Of a DNA stretch of 64,000 nt, positions 28,661-39,517 are shown in pieces. The translations under genes and the position numbers were made by a program. Each line of letters starts with the position of its first letter. Within the stretch, counting starts at the first letter, position 1. The notes beneath the pieces were generated by a model, which saw nothing but the letters and a program-made list of their open reading frames with translations, had not been told where the DNA came from and made no database searches. The stretch spans positions 124,001-188,000 of the forward strand of contig LSRX01001203.1 of the NCBI GenBank assembly GCA_001939145.1, in the 5' to 3' direction. This DNA comes from Symbiodinium microadriaticum (Eukaryota; Sar; Dinophyceae; Suessiales; Symbiodiniaceae).

Positions 28661-29317
28661 TCAACGATTTCGCGATCCTGTCTTGCTATTCTGTCTAGGG
28701 CAGATGCCATGCTTGGAGGGCAGTACGGTATGGATGAGATAGATTCGCCGTTCACCCCTTTGTACCGTGGCTCTCTGCGCGAGCTGTAAGTGTGTTGAAA
28801 CTTATTGTTTGCATGTGAAGGTCTCAACGACGGAACCTTGGCTCAGCTGCCCGTCCACATCAGTCCCCGGCCGACAGTCTCAAATCGCATCGCTGCCGGA
28901 CCAGCCACTCAGATGCGATCAAGTGAGATCCAAGGCATTTTAATATTCTAAGACACGGGCAGATGGGCGAGAAAGTAATCATAAATCGAAGCCGGTGGTT
29001 CTGTCTCCTGTGGCCATGAGAATCAAAGAACATTCTAGTCCAACAGCCTGCGGTCGGCATGTCGTTTTGGCACACACACACGCACGCATGCAAGTGCACG
29101 CCCCCGCACACAAGCACGCATGTACGCACGCATGCACGGAACGACCCTCGACGCAGCCGGAGCTATTGGGAAAGCAAGTTATTTTCATCTTCGGAAGCTG
29201 CACCGACCAGATCTCTTGCTTCGCATCTCAAAACCTCATTCTTTCAGATCAGATTCGTTTGTTAAGGCCACTGTGAATCCACACCAGGTTAAAGGTATTT
29301 TGGGCTGGCCTTTGCAG
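28661..29317. other. no recognisable gene, short CA-rich patch
   Basis: Intron or spacer. A CA/CG-rich patch lies at 29069-29140. Confidence 0.4.
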
Positions 29318-29405
29318 GTACAGGTTCGTGCGTCCACGAACCCATCACGAGGAACAAGAGCGGCCTTCATTGGTGCCAGCACTCTTGCCCTCTTGGCCCC
29401 ACCTT
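29318..29405 (+). CDS. FN3-like module exon, block 2 (diverged)
   Basis: The acceptor TTTGCAG ends at 29317. The frame reads VQVRASTNPSRGTRAAFIGA, then STLALLAP. V-Q-V-R-A-S-T and R-A-A-F-I resemble blocks 1-2, but Trp is replaced by Phe. Confidence 0.5.
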
Positions 29406-29450
29406 CACATAAAGCCGAGCTGCTTTCTTGAACCCCCGCGGTAGGCCTTC

Positions 29451-29476
29451 AAACACACACACACACACAAACACAC
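29451..29476. repeat. (CA)n microsatellite
   Basis: CA dinucleotides just before a module exon. Confidence 0.9.
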
Positions 29477-29528
29477 TTCGAGTGAACGAGTGTGTTGCAA
29501 CAGCGCTTGCACTGCTGATTGGGTTGAG

Positions 29529-29625
29529 GTGATATCCGCCAATCCGACGCCCAGCGATGTGCACTTGACATTCTCAGCAGCGATTCCGGGCCGGTATTGG
29601 GCCTTCATCTTGCCTACAGACAGGC
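29529..29625 (+). CDS. FN3-like module exon, blocks 1-2
   Basis: After GGTTGAG (ends 29528) the frame reads VISANPTPSDVHLTFSAAIP, then GRYWAFILPTD. N-P-T-P-S-D-V-H-L-T-F-S-A joins directly to P-G-R-Y-W-A-F-I-L-P, so both blocks are in one exon. Confidence 0.75.
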
Positions 29626-29735
29626 GCGAAGTGTTAAGGTTACGGCCGTGACATGCCGGCCTTGAAGCACGTTGCAGATTGCCAGGACGAACGTATTTAC
29701 ACTGGAAACTGCGAAGTTTATGGATCTGAATCCAG

Positions 29736-29795
29736 ACACCGTCGGGCAAGCAGGCTGTCGCAAGAATGACGCAACATGCATGCAAATATGCTGCT
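29736..29795 (+). CDS. FN3-like module exon, block 3
   Basis: The acceptor AATCCAG ends at 29735. The frame reads TVGQAGCRKNDATCMQI. V-G-Q-A-G-C-R-K-N is a diverged block 3, in the right order between the exons at 29529 and 29977. The donor is not fixed. Confidence 0.55.
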
Positions 29796-29976
29796 TTCAC
29801 CGGTCACAAATTCATCGTAGCCCTGAGTCTTGGAGCTAGTCGTCAGGGATTGCACCATTGTCAAGCACAGTAAACAGCACCTTCAGCAGACTCCTCGATG
29901 AATCGAGCTCTGCTAACGAAGAGACATTGTTGCATGACTCCCGAAGTGATGCTTAAGGTTTCGTTATAATGCTGAG

Positions 29977-30037
29977 GTGGAAATGGGCTCCGGGGCCACG
30001 GAAGTTCACTTGACAGACTGCGATCTCGTGCTGTCGG
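29977..30037 (+). CDS. FN3-like module exon, block 4
   Basis: After ATGCTGAG (ends 29976) the exon reads VEMGSGATEVHLTDCDLVLS plus one base. A GA donor at 30038 leaves phase 1. The next exon supplies GC to give Gly. Confidence 0.72.
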
Positions 30038-30126
30038 GACCAGGACTGGACTCAGTAGATTGAACGATGCAAGTGGAGTGTGCTGAGCCTTTCCTACACA
30101 ATACACTGTCTTCCCTGGCCTCCCAG

Positions 30127-30162
30127 GCATCACCTTCTATTCCGCATTTGTTTACGTCCCTT
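30127..30162 (+). CDS. FN3-like module exon, block 5
   Basis: The acceptor CCTCCCAG ends at 30126. The frame reads ITFYSAFVYV, then P and a stop. Joined to the exon ending at 30037 it gives L-V-L-S-G-I-T-F-Y-S-A-F-V-Y-V across an 89-base GA-AG intron. A GT donor inside GTCCCT would avoid the stop. Confidence 0.66.
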
Positions 30163-30340
30163 GAATGCAACCGTGTGATTATTGTCAATGTGAAGAATTA
30201 GGTTAGCTGTGATGCAAGGCATGTAAAGGCGAAGGCAGTGTGAAGACTGAGTTTTCTTGAGTTTCCTTGCTGCTACGGACGGTCGTCAGATTTTCTAGAA
30301 GGAATGCCTGAAGCTCGCATTCGGCTGGAGACTCATACAG

Positions 30341-30385
30341 TCTAGCTTTGGGGACTGGACTGGCGCTTTGACAGTGTCATATTTG
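30341..30385 (+). CDS. possible FN3-like module exon, block 5 end
   Basis: The acceptor CATACAG ends at 30340. The frame reads SSFGDWTGALTVSYLS. D-W-T-G-A-L-T-V-S could be the N-D-G-T-L-S-P end of block 5. Weak, but placed correctly between block 5 and the next block 1. Confidence 0.38.
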
Positions 30386-30867
30386 AGCTAGCGACGGGCT
30401 GCACTTCTTGTCTGTTGGACTGCTTGAGCCGTTGCATCCCTGCTACCACTACCTCCCAAAGTGGGTACACCCTGTTCGGTGGAAACATGAAGGTTCTGTT
30501 GCGCGAGTGCTAGTGCAGGGTTCGCTTAGAGAGAGCTCCAGTGCTAAATCCCGCACCCTCCAGACTGAAACCTGGCTCCATTCAGCAGCTTTGCATCCAA
30601 GCCTTGGAGACTCCCCAATGCCTTGCAACCAGGAGATGTGCATCATTGGGGGGATGGTGTAACCCTAGGAGCCATTCCTGTTAAATGCCTCCACCGACCC
30701 CTGCATGCAGGATAGGGCCAAACCGGGGGAAAGCACTTCTCAGGTTGAGGACGACAGCGGCCAAGTTGGAGACCTCTCCGCAGCAGTGACGGCCACGCGC
30801 TTGGGAATGCGAAGCGGAACGAAAGTTGCACTCACTTAGGCTTGAGGCTGCACTGTGACTGATTCAG
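30386..30867. other. no recognisable gene
   Basis: Intron or spacer. A frame at 30540-30640 reads NPAPSRLKPGSIQQL but has no clear block. Confidence 0.35.
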
Positions 30868-30931
30868 GTTGCGGGCATCTCGAACACATTCCTGCCACCC
30901 TTCCCACGCATAGTGGCGTTCGAAACAGACG
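30868..30931 (+). CDS. FN3-like module exon, block 1
   Basis: The acceptor GATTCAG ends at 30867. The exon reads VAGISNTFLPPFPRIVAFET and D plus one base. A GC donor at 30932 leaves phase 1; the next exon gives GC, making Gly, so the D-G turn of block 1 is restored across the intron. Confidence 0.76.
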
Positions 30932-31007
30932 GCCTTTTGACGGCACAGCTCTGGAATGCCGAAGTTGACCATACAACAGTGCATCTGCATGGTTCCTTCT
31001 TGCATAG

Positions 31008-31074
31008 GCAAAATCTCTGTGGATGTGCGCGTGAACAACTCTGGCCGCCTGTGGAGTCGAATCGCTTCATGGAT
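31008..31074 (+). CDS. FN3-like module exon, block 2
   Basis: The acceptor TGCATAG ends at 31007. The frame reads KISVDVRVNNSGRLWSRIAS. Joined to the previous exon it gives T-D-G-K-I-S-V-D-V-R-V-N-N-S-G-R-L-W. The intron is 76 bases, GC-AG. A GC donor at 31075 is the likely exit before an in-frame stop. Confidence 0.75.
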
Positions 31075-31472
31075 GCATTGATCGCACATTGTGACGGGCA
31101 AATTCGTCTTGAAAATACCGACGGCCCGAGCGAGTCTTTGCTGAGGTATATTCCGACTTGTACCCCAGTATCGAGCGCTATTCTGGAGCTATGTCGCTCA
31201 CTGTATTGAAGCAGCACCTCAGCCGTGAGAGCTGCTGTCAGATTGATCTGCACATAGTGTACTGGTAGTTGAGATCGTGTCCTGTTGCTGTTGCGAAGGT
31301 GGCAAAATTATCCGGACAACGGGCCCTCTTATCAAAATGAGTGGCTCGGACACTGATCAGGCGCTGTACTTAGGTCGAGAACTCACATTGCACTTGCGCT
31401 TTAGACTGCAAACAACACTCTGATATTGACGTTGCATCACTAACCTCACTAGATGTGCTCGGGACCACTCAG

Positions 31473-31586
31473 GAATTGCAGTATCTTTGAACTGGATGTG
31501 ACCGCGGAAAGGGATTCCGAGGGCCTGTCAGTGCCTGTGTGGCTGAACTTCAGCAACTGTACATTCACATCTGGCACGGACTACAT
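31473..31586 (+). CDS. FN3-like module exon, blocks 3-4
   Basis: After CACTCAG (ends 31472) the frame reads NCSIFELDVTAERDS, then VWLNFSNCTFTSGTDY and two bases of Met. The first part is the C-terminal side of block 3 and N-F-S-N-C-T-F-T-S-G-T-D-Y is block 4. A GA donor at 31587 and G of the next exon complete Met. Confidence 0.72.
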
Positions 31587-31721
31587 GAATCTCGTCCTGA
31601 TTCGGAAAACATGACTGTGCAAGCTCTCTTTGCCGTCGGACAGAGAGATACTAATGCAGCGAAAAGGCCGCTGCAATCCGCCACTGGAGCTTCTTCGCAG
31701 TTGGTCCCTGACTGTGCTGAG

Positions 31722-31817
31722 GATAGCGATCTATGCCGAGGATGCAGGGGGGAACGACGATGGCGAGATCATAGGCTTGAAGCTGGACAAGTATTACAAT
31801 GCCAGCACCTTGCATTA
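31722..31817 (+). CDS. FN3-like module exon, block 5
   Basis: After GTGCTGAG (ends 31721) the frame reads IAIYAEDAGGNDDGEIIGLK. With the previous exon it gives T-D-Y-M-I-A-I-Y-A-E-D-A-G-G-N-D-D-G across a GA-AG intron of 135 bases. The end is approximate. Confidence 0.73.
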
Positions 31818-32269
31818 ACCTGGCAACAACAGACCTTGAGGATTCGGGCGCGAGAGCTCGGATGTACCGTAGCAGGATTCTGCTTTGACCTGGATTCAAC
31901 AGTTGAGTGATTCAGCTCTCAGGATTTGTGCCCTGTACTGCCAACACCGAGTGTTGAGATTTGGAGTTGACTCAAAGACATGTGTGCAGCCATGCGATGC
32001 GTTGCACTGTTTTTTTCACAAGAGTCGTAGCCTTGCTGTGTGAGATCGTATGATGTAGATGAGGAAGGGGAGTTCTTCATCGTGCCTTTGTAGTGTCATA
32101 AGTTCTAAGCCTTACCCACAGTGGTGCCGTTTGTCGTTGCTCCCGTCCCTCCCCACGCCAACACAGCATGCATTACGATGGAGATCATCATGTTATCTTG
32201 AAAGCTGCTTTGCAAGTATGATGAAGCTTTTCAAGTAAGTCTCGCCAGAGAGCACTTCAATGATCCAAG
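31818..32269. other. no recognisable gene
   Basis: Intron between module copies; nothing else seen. Confidence 0.4.
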
Positions 32270-32353
32270 GCAACTACTTCCTTGCCTCTCCATCGGTCGT
32301 TGGCACGGCAATGGCCGAGACGTTCACAGTCCAGTTTCAGACCTGGGCTGCAG
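32270..32353 (+). CDS. FN3-like module exon, block 1
   Basis: After TCCAAG (ends 32269) the exon reads NYFLASPSVVGTAMAETFTV and then Q-F-Q-T-W-A-A plus one base. A GC donor at 32354 leaves phase 1, and GC of the next exon makes Gly. N-Y-F-L-A-S-P-S-V-V ... F-T-V-Q-F-Q is block 1. Confidence 0.68.
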
Positions 32354-32509
32354 GCAGCCCAGGGCCCAAAGGGACACTGTCAGATCGATCACGATCAAGA
32401 TGGATGATCAACGCGTCGACCTCTGAAACATATCGCTTCTCCGTCAGTGCCAGCAGCTAGCCACGAGTCTCATCCTGCTTTGGTGTGCCGGGATGTTCTG
32501 CTGACGCAG

Positions 32510-32563
32510 GCTTCGGATGGTGTGCAATCATCTCCCCCCAAGATGCTAAGCGACTCGGCCAGT
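32510..32563 (+). CDS. FN3-like module exon, block 2
   Basis: The acceptor TGACGCAG ends at 32509. The exon reads FGWCAIISPQDAKRLGQ before TAG. Joined to block 1 it gives F-Q-T-W-A-A-G-F-G-W-C-A-I-I. The intron is 156 bases, GC-AG. Confidence 0.66.
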
Positions 32564-33470
32564 AGCTGCAACCATGAAGCCATCACCGGTGAGTTGTCTG
32601 TCGGCTTCTGCCAGCCTGATCTGTCTGAAGCCAAACGCAGCGCGAGGTTTGCGTCGTGTGCTTGTGGGGCGAACGATGGTAATTTGTTGTTTGTATGTGT
32701 GCTATTGAATTTCAGCTTGGTAGATCTTCGCAGGTATCTTACTGGAGCTGCTGTGATGAGTGGGGAGGCAAGCCTTGGCGGCTTGGATGAAACAAAGGGA
32801 AACGGCCTTGCTGATGGACTTGCTGGTTTCTTTGCTTCACAATCACCTTTATCAAAGCACAGAGTCGCAGTCCCCGCGACGGTCAGCAAAGGTGGGCCCA
32901 ACTGCTGCAAGAACTCTGCCGGTTTCCTGACAGGCGCGCAAAGCACTGATGAGTACTTGCTGGGCTGCCTGTGTCAGATGCCACGACAAGTTTAGATCCG
33001 CTAGAGTTAAAAACAAGATGTGCAGAGCAGATCCGTGCCTGATACCTTTCTGTTCTGAGCTTATTCGGCCGAGGGAGACTGCGGCCGTTTCAGGTGAACA
33101 ATTTGAGTCGGAGTTCGTGCACAATGCATCCGAGATACGGTCTGCACATGCACGCACACACACACACACACACACACGGAAAGTTAGGATTGGTTTGATT
33201 TATGCGAAGACCAGATCTGATGATCAAGGCATAGTGCCTACTCATCAGGAACTTTTGACATGTCGCCTCATGCCGAAAACTGTTAAAAACGTCCATGGGG
33301 AAGAGCATGGAGCATCTTACCTTCGACCTCAACCTGCCTTCTAAACCACAACTTGCCTTGCAGCCCCCATCGCACCGAGGTGGAAGGACATGACAGACTG
33401 AAGGCAGAATGAACGGCATTGTGATTCAAAGGGCTCAGAACACCTCCAGGGGGTTTCCAACAGCTGACGA
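32564..33470. other. no recognisable gene, (CA)n at 33150-33177
   Basis: A 182-codon frame (32447-32995) and others are open but show no motif; a CA microsatellite lies at 33150-33177. Probably spacer before the retroelement island. Confidence 0.4.
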
Positions 33471-33599
33471 TAGTTGCAACCCCAAGCACGTGCGTGCGCC
33501 CGTAGAGATACGAAACATCCAGCCTCGCCGCCGTGGCACCGGTGCCTTAGAGTGCTCCGGTCAAAGACCAGGCGAAACAATCGCCTTGGACACCACGTG

Positions 33600-34464
33600 T
33601 CAAGAAAGACCTTAGGGCTGCTGGAAAATCATCACTCCGTGGAGCCGGCTTTCCGCAATAGACTTTTTCTACATTGGGCAAGTCGGGAAAGCTATGGTTC
33701 AGATCCGAGGAGAGCGGATACGGCGACTACTTTTGGCAGCACTGGTCTGGGTCGGCGACAGCCACCTGCACACTGGGGATGGCCGATTTTTCCGGCATAC
33801 GACCAGGCCATAGGGGGCGGAAAGAGTTCGAAAGCCAGAGGAGGGAGAGACTTCTCCGCGCAGGACACGGAAGATCCGGAGCCCTACCTCGTGAACACAT
33901 CGCTGCACAAGAAGAGGCATGGCAGGAGATGACGGGACAATGGCAGCAGGAGGAAGAGCATTCGGAGGATGCAGAGGCCGTAGTACGCAGGGCTATGACT
34001 GCGTGTGGAATAGATCGACAGAAACTACTGGACGCCGTGACCCGCACAGTGTCCCCGCGGGGCACGTTGACAGGAGTATATGGTGTTCCTCCAGACTTTC
34101 CGCCAGATCCTTGGTTGACATCGCCATCGACAAGGGCAGCGCCAGGCTCGGAGGCCAAGACGCCGACGACTACCCCGACGCGGACCAAGACAGGGGCTCA
34201 GGGTCCCAGGCAACCGATCAAGCCAGCACTGGTGCCACCGATCAAAAAGCCGGCAGCAGAACCAGCCCTTCGAGTGAAACTGGAGAAAGTGAGAGAGGCC
34301 GCTCGCAAGGAGGAAGGAGATGCCCTCAAGCCATTCAGGGCAGCTCGGGCCAGACCGGCGTCGGAATCTTCCCCAGACGAGGTGGAGATTATCGACGACG
34401 ACGACGACCAGCTTGTGAAAGGGAATTGCTCCGGTGCTGCGGCAGGATTACACAATCTGAGCTA
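33600..34464 (+). pseudogene. retroelement gag-like fragment, frameshifted
   Basis: Two overlapping frames carry one protein-like sequence. The first ends with GGRDFSAQDTEDPEPYLVNT and S-L-H-K-K near 33912. The second continues with AWQEMTGQWQQEEEHSEDAE. A frameshift near 33912 therefore splits it. The rest is Pro/Thr/Lys-rich with PPIKKPAAEPALRVKLEKVR and an acidic end EVEIIDDDDDQ (about 34380-34415). It resembles gag-like N-terminal proteins of dinoflagellate retroelements from memory; no zinc knuckle was seen. Confidence 0.5.
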
Positions 34465-34706
34465 GGCTTTATGGGGTGCTGCAGGGAGGTGACCGGGCCC
34501 TGTCAGTACTCGAGGAACTGGAATCGGTTCAGTGCAAAGCATGTGTTGCATTGTCGCATGAGGGAGCCCTGCTCATGGTGCCCGGAAAACACGAGACTGA
34601 TGGCCTCTGCCATTGACTGTGAGAGGGTAGGGCGAAGCACTGGGGTGCCAGCACACTTGAGCGTGCGGCACCGGCATCCTCAGCCGCAGGGACACAGGTA
34701 ACACAG

Positions 34707-36667
34707 GTGAGGCACCCCCGCTTTCGCACGTGTCCTTCGCATCCCGAAGTCTCGATCATCCATGCTGAAGAGGCCCATAGCAAAAAAAGGGCCGATCCAG
34801 GCCTGCGGTGGGCCCAACCAGCAACAAGTTCAAGTCAAGGCCGGGCCTTCTGCCTTTACATGATAGGAGGCCTTTGCCTGCTAGGATGCTCAATTTTCTT
34901 CACCACATTGGGGCAGTGGCACGGCATGCTGCCATATGTGATTTGACCGATCTAAAGGCTGCTTTTTGCGGTGCACGAATCCGCCTCCAGACGTGGATTG
35001 AGCACATGGCAGCTTTGTCCTTTGTCCTTTGGGGGATGTACGGTCATGTCTACCTACCGCAATGGGAGTGGATAGAGCAACCGGCGCAGTCGATTGGATT
35101 TATCATCCTGGGAAGATTTCTGTTTGCCCTTTGCCACGTGATGTGTAAAGGTTTGGGTCTTCAGAGGTGGTTGTTTGGGAGACTAGCCTCCAAGCAGTTT
35201 GCTCATGTGACTACTCACTTTGTCTTGAGCTTTGGAAGTGTAGGCTCTACCTTTACCAAACTCCGCTCAACTTACCCTTAACAAACTCCACGTGGTTCCC
35301 ACAGTTCGGCCCTGGACTGGACACCTCCAGTCCATCAGGTCCAACGCGGTCGCTCATTCCAGACTGGCAGACCTTGGGGATCCAAGGTGGCTGTGTGCTT
35401 GAAAATCCTGAGTATCCTGGCCCTTCCCGAACAGGTACAGGCAGGTATTCCTGGGTGTTGGATTTTTGCCAACTCCTAGGGTAATGCATGGCTAGCGGGT
35501 CAGGCTGTATCATGGCTGACCCGGAGCCAGAGCACTTTGTCGTTGATATGCCTTCTTCCGGAGCCACGGCGTCTGCTGCAATGTCTCCTCCAGTTTGTCG
35601 ATGTTTGTCGTGGCCACCCAGGTTCAGCGTGAATGGGCACAGCAGGGAAGCCCTAATCAGCGCTGATGTGGTTAGGCTTCCGCAAACAGAGGACACGTTA
35701 GCAGGCACTCTTGCAGGAGACTGGTTGGGAGTCATTATTATGGCTCCTCACTGCCTGGCCGCATAATGGGCTTTCAAGATGGATCGGGAAAACTCTTCTG
35801 AAGAAGACCTCCTGACGGCAGTGATAAACCTAGGGCCAGCGCAAAACAATGGATACAATGATTCGGCAGTTCCCATCATGCCTCAGAGACATCCAGGACA
35901 TGCCATGGTCTTAGCATATAGTGCGGTCAGGCTGAATATAGGAGACATGGGCCATGTACCCATTGTCATGGACCTCAAACTTGTCGGAGGCAATTACTAC
36001 CCAACAGTCCTGCCCTCCCGTGTATCTTATGATGACCTGCATCATTTTGTGTTGCCTCAGGCAAAAGCCGATATGGGAAACTTCCTTTTCTTTGTGGGGA
36101 TTAATCCAGTAGCATGTGCTCCTTGGACTGACATCAGGCTACAACCTGGGGACGTGGTGACCGTGCAAACAAGCCTCCGGCCACTTACTTCGTACAAACG
36201 CCTCAGTCAGCTTTTTCATCCTGCAGCGCGCTGGGCACCGCTCATACACATACCCAGGACATCAATACACCAGGCTACCGGGTCGCACATGCCGGAAAGC
36301 GATATGTTCTCCATAGGGGTCATGCCGCAGAAGGGCAAACCGTGGCATCAGCAGTCAGTAGCTTGTTGGAAGTCGACCACGCACGACTTACCATGTTTGT
36401 GCAGCGGTCATTGCGGTAGTGGACTTACCACGCCCTAATATGGATTGCACAGTTCACCGCTTGCAGAGGGATGTTTTCGTGCTTTGTGAGCTGAGGCCGC
36501 TGGCATGCGCCTGCGCTGACACTTCATGTGCCCACTGTCCTAGCGCTAGCAGAGATTCGAATTCCCGAAAGGTATCAGCTGCGGGTCTACGGCGGAGAAC
36601 CCCACGACGTAAGCGACTCATGAAGCTTCAAATTGGGCAGCTGCAATCACCATCGGCAGGTTCTTGA
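34707..36667 (+). pseudogene. retroelement polyprotein fragment, several frameshifts
   Basis: Frames that hand over to one another along the + strand show a Trp/Leu-rich membrane-like part (GRFLFALCHVMCKGLGLQRW near 35110-35170), then MVLAYSAVRLNIGDMGHVPI, LQPGDVVTVQTSL (36140-36178), YRVAHAGKRYVLHRGHAAEG in another frame (about 36271-36330) and VVDLPRPNMDC, then RDVFVLCELRPLACA in a third (36415-36520). This order recalls the N-terminal, pre-polymerase part of large dinoflagellate retroelement polyproteins. At least two frameshifts are needed after 36180. No reverse transcriptase motifs remain. Confidence 0.5.
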
Positions 36668-36670
36668 TTG

Positions 36671-37536
36671 TCAGACGAGCTCCAAATTCCCATCCAATCC
36701 GAGTTTCACGGCTGCCGTGGTCAACTCCTGTTTGGAATGGCCGTGCTTGAAAAGCTCTTGAACAATGGTCACATGCCTTTTCAGCCGTGTGAACTTGCCT
36801 TTGAAAGCTGGCATGGTCTTCAAAGGTTGAAGCCAATCACCAACACGCTGATCAGTCGCTCCTGTGGGTCGAGATTCCAGCTGGTTCTTGGGAGCACCTT
36901 TCAAAAGATTCCAGGCTTCATCTTTGCTTGAGTCTTTGCCCAGCTTGGCCTTCTTGCTACACCATGAGCTGCAAGCTTGGCTCAAGGTTCAGCTTCTTCA
37001 GAAGACGGGTTTGCTGGCAGCTTGGCTTTCACATGGTCCACCAAATCAGATGAAAGTTTCTGCATGAATTTGTATCAGGATCCACTTCTCGGGTTCTCTT
37101 CAAAAGTTGATTTGTGAAGACAGCTTCTGATGCGGATCGAGTCCCAACAATTCCTTTGTAACGTCCTGCACACAACAGACGACATGACAACTCAGAAAGA
37201 CCTTTGTGGGAAAGTTCCCATGCTCGAATGTCCTCTATGGGACGGCCAGCCAAGCTTTGCCTGCCGCTCCATTCAGTAAGTTGAACTTCACGAAAAAGCT
37301 GATGGCCTTGCTTTCCTACGGGCTGACGATCCCAAAATTTCTCGCCAATGGCACGACACTGGAAGGGCGGGCTTCGGGCTGATAGGTGTTGCTGACGAAG
37401 GCAACGATGAAGGCTGCGGTGATTCGGACCAAGACGAGTCACCACTGCTAGACCAGCTTGGCCAGTTGTCGGGAGACCACCCTTGTTGCCAACTTTTCGA
37501 TCGATCATTCCAATTCTCGCCGTACCATTCAGACAT
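36671..37536 (-). pseudogene. Trp-rich gag-like retroelement fragment, minus strand
   Basis: On the minus strand a Met at 37536 starts MSEWYGENWNDRSKSWQQGW followed by S-P-D-N-W-P-S-W-S, a Trp/Ser-rich low-complexity N terminus. Downstream frames give LFREVQLTEWSGRQSLAGRP, and lower down KAKLGKDSSKDEAWNLLKGA. The frames alternate, so frameshifts are present. Such W-rich starts are, from memory, common in dinoflagellate retroelement ORFs. It meets the + strand fragment tail to tail near 36.67 kb. Confidence 0.42.
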
Positions 37537-38267
37537 GGCTTCTCAACAAAAAAGATCCGTGGGAGGATATGACAGCTAAGGCTTCGACGGTTCGTTGTTG
37601 GGCCAGCCAGGTCTCGAGGCTGAACAAAGGCATTGCTCTTGGCAAAGCGAAGCAGTGTGAACCGGCGTAGCAGTTGATCGCTCAGGATTGTGGTTGTGCT
37701 GTATCGAGCACACACATGTCTCTGGTGAACCGGTCTGGGTTCGGCTACAGTACAGATAGTCGATCAGGGCTAATGCGCTTAGAGCCATTCAGGGTTCAAT
37801 GCAGTAGGCAATCCTACTATGGACGGCACGTTGAACGAACACCGCCTAAAGACACGCTCGTGCAATCCTCCGGGTGATTGGAATCGTTTTGCAGTTGTTT
37901 AGTTTCAGAGGTAACGATCTCTAGCCACTATGGCCCTTAAAAGACATGTTGAAAAAGCACATCATTGTCTGCTTCAATGTCGACTTGCCAGGTTTATGGC
38001 TTGGCCTGGTTGCCATTCTGTATGCAGATACACTGGGATGATCAGTCCCGTATCCTGAGGACACCATAATAGCTTCGTTGGGCGGAGCTCTATGGGCCTC
38101 CTCCGCCCCCCTGCTTTAATGCTGACATACGGAAGTCTTTGCCAGTCCTATCCCCTAGTACCAGGGTTGCACACACATGAACACACGTGCTTCGTGGACA
38201 GTAGGAGACAGCCAGAGACGGTCGACAGTGTACCGGATCAACACATTTATCTTCGTGCCTTTGAAAG
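37537..38267. other. no recognisable gene
   Basis: Spacer after the retroelement island; short frames only. Confidence 0.4.
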
Positions 38268-38337
38268 GTGGTGGTCTGGAGACATTGACATTCACTGAGT
38301 GCGGTTTGAGCATGGACACGGAATACTTCTTCTTTAT
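38268..38337 (+). CDS. FN3-like module exon, block 4
   Basis: After TTTGAAAG (ends 38267) the exon reads GLETLTFTECGLSMDTEYFF and F plus two bases. A GC donor at 38338 and the first base of the next exon make Met. L-T-F-T-E-C-G-L ... T-E-Y is block 4. Confidence 0.7.
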
Positions 38338-38464
38338 GCATCTTGGCATCCACCCCGCTGCATCAAGTTAGAGTCGAGCTCCGTGCAGTGCTTTCGCAGC
38401 TCTGAATCTTTCGCTGCATCTTAGTCTTAGATGGAGATGAATCGAAGCCAAAACCAATCAAAAG

Positions 38465-38525
38465 GTACATCAGCGGAGGCGCATTGGATGGCACGCTTTC
38501 CTCTGGCTCCTTGCCTCGGTTGTGC
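38465..38525 (+). CDS. FN3-like module exon, block 5
   Basis: After CAAAAG (ends 38464) the exon reads YISGGALDGTLSSGSLPR. Joined to the previous exon it gives Y-F-F-F-M-Y-I-S-G-G-A-L-D-G-T-L-S-S. The intron is 127 bases, GC-AG. Confidence 0.68.
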
Positions 38526-39180
38526 ACACGGATAGGCTGTAGATCAGCTCAAGGTCGGCTGGGGGCTGATTGACTGATACCAACCTAGACTCAGAGAACT
38601 GGAATGTGGGATCAGCTTTCAACAAAAGCCCTCAGTCACTCCAATTGTGGCATGACACCAGCCTGCGCAACAAGCATCCCTCGGATCGGCATCTGAAGCT
38701 TTGGATGCGGCATCGGGCGGCTCCACTGCGGACTGAATCGCCAAACGATAAAACGATAAAGATTCGCTTGCTGATGCGAGACATCTGCCCAAAGAGTGTT
38801 CACGACGGCGAGGCATAGCGAGGCTCAGCCAGGTCTCGAGCAACTGAGGACATGCTTTCACCACCTTTGGCAGCCTCGGCCATATCCGGGTGCAGTGGCT
38901 CCAGAAGGAAACAGATGAGGGTGGCGCTATAGACCGGTATCGCGTGGCTCGGCCAAGAGCTTGTCTTCCACTGGCTGGAGTTCGTCGCACATGAGTGTGC
39001 ATTAAGTGCTGACCTTGTAGCAAGCTTGCTCAGGTCTTCCTGAATGGCACTCAGGCGCGTTCCCGCAAGTGGCGTGCAGGCATGAGGCACTCCAGATCTA
39101 TGGCATCTCGCCAAGATTCCCGAAACGAATCATAAAGTGCACATGGCGAATCTGCCGTACGATTTGTACGCGATGTGCAG
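38526..39180. other. no recognisable gene
   Basis: Open frames on both strands without motif. Likely intron. Confidence 0.35.
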
Positions 39181-39235
39181 GTGTATGACGACTATGGTTA
39201 TCGAAGCAGCCTGGAGCAAACCCGCGCAGGATCGC
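39181..39235 (+). CDS. possible FN3-type exon, C-terminal strand
   Basis: The acceptor ATGTGCAG ends at 39180. The frame reads VYDDYGYRSSLEQTRAG. V-x-V-Y-D-D-Y-G-Y-R-S resembles the final FN3 strand and G--S turn. The preceding Y-D-L-Y-A frame may be intronic. Confidence 0.42.
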
Positions 39236-39517
39236 CACCTCGCTGGGCATCATGGCCGCACGAAATGGCTACTTGTAGGTTTTCCACATGCGGATGCATC
39301 TTATCCAACATGCTGCATCAGCTTGACATCATCGAGGTGCGCGTGGCAGACTTGGCATGTACACCAGGCTTCTGGACAGCCGGAGCTTGAAACACAGTTG
39401 CGGAGAGGGTGTACGAGCTTCTTCGTGCTGTCTTAGCAAACTTCACAATCTGTTCGTGGTCTTCTGAGTTTACACTTCTGCTGTTTGCTGAGCAGAGAAC
39501 CTTATGACATGTTGCAG

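Noticed and set aside
32420..32459. ETYRFSVSAS as a module strand
   Set aside because: It falls inside the GC-AG intron (32354-32509) that joins block 1 to block 2 in phase.
36600..36670. Minus-strand PADGDC sequence as an OTU-type protease active site in the retroelement fragment
   Set aside because: Six residues only, in a frame broken on both sides.
36977..36986. TTGGCTCAAG, end of the spliced leader sequence
   Set aside because: Only ten bases match, the rest of the leader is absent and no + strand gene starts nearby.
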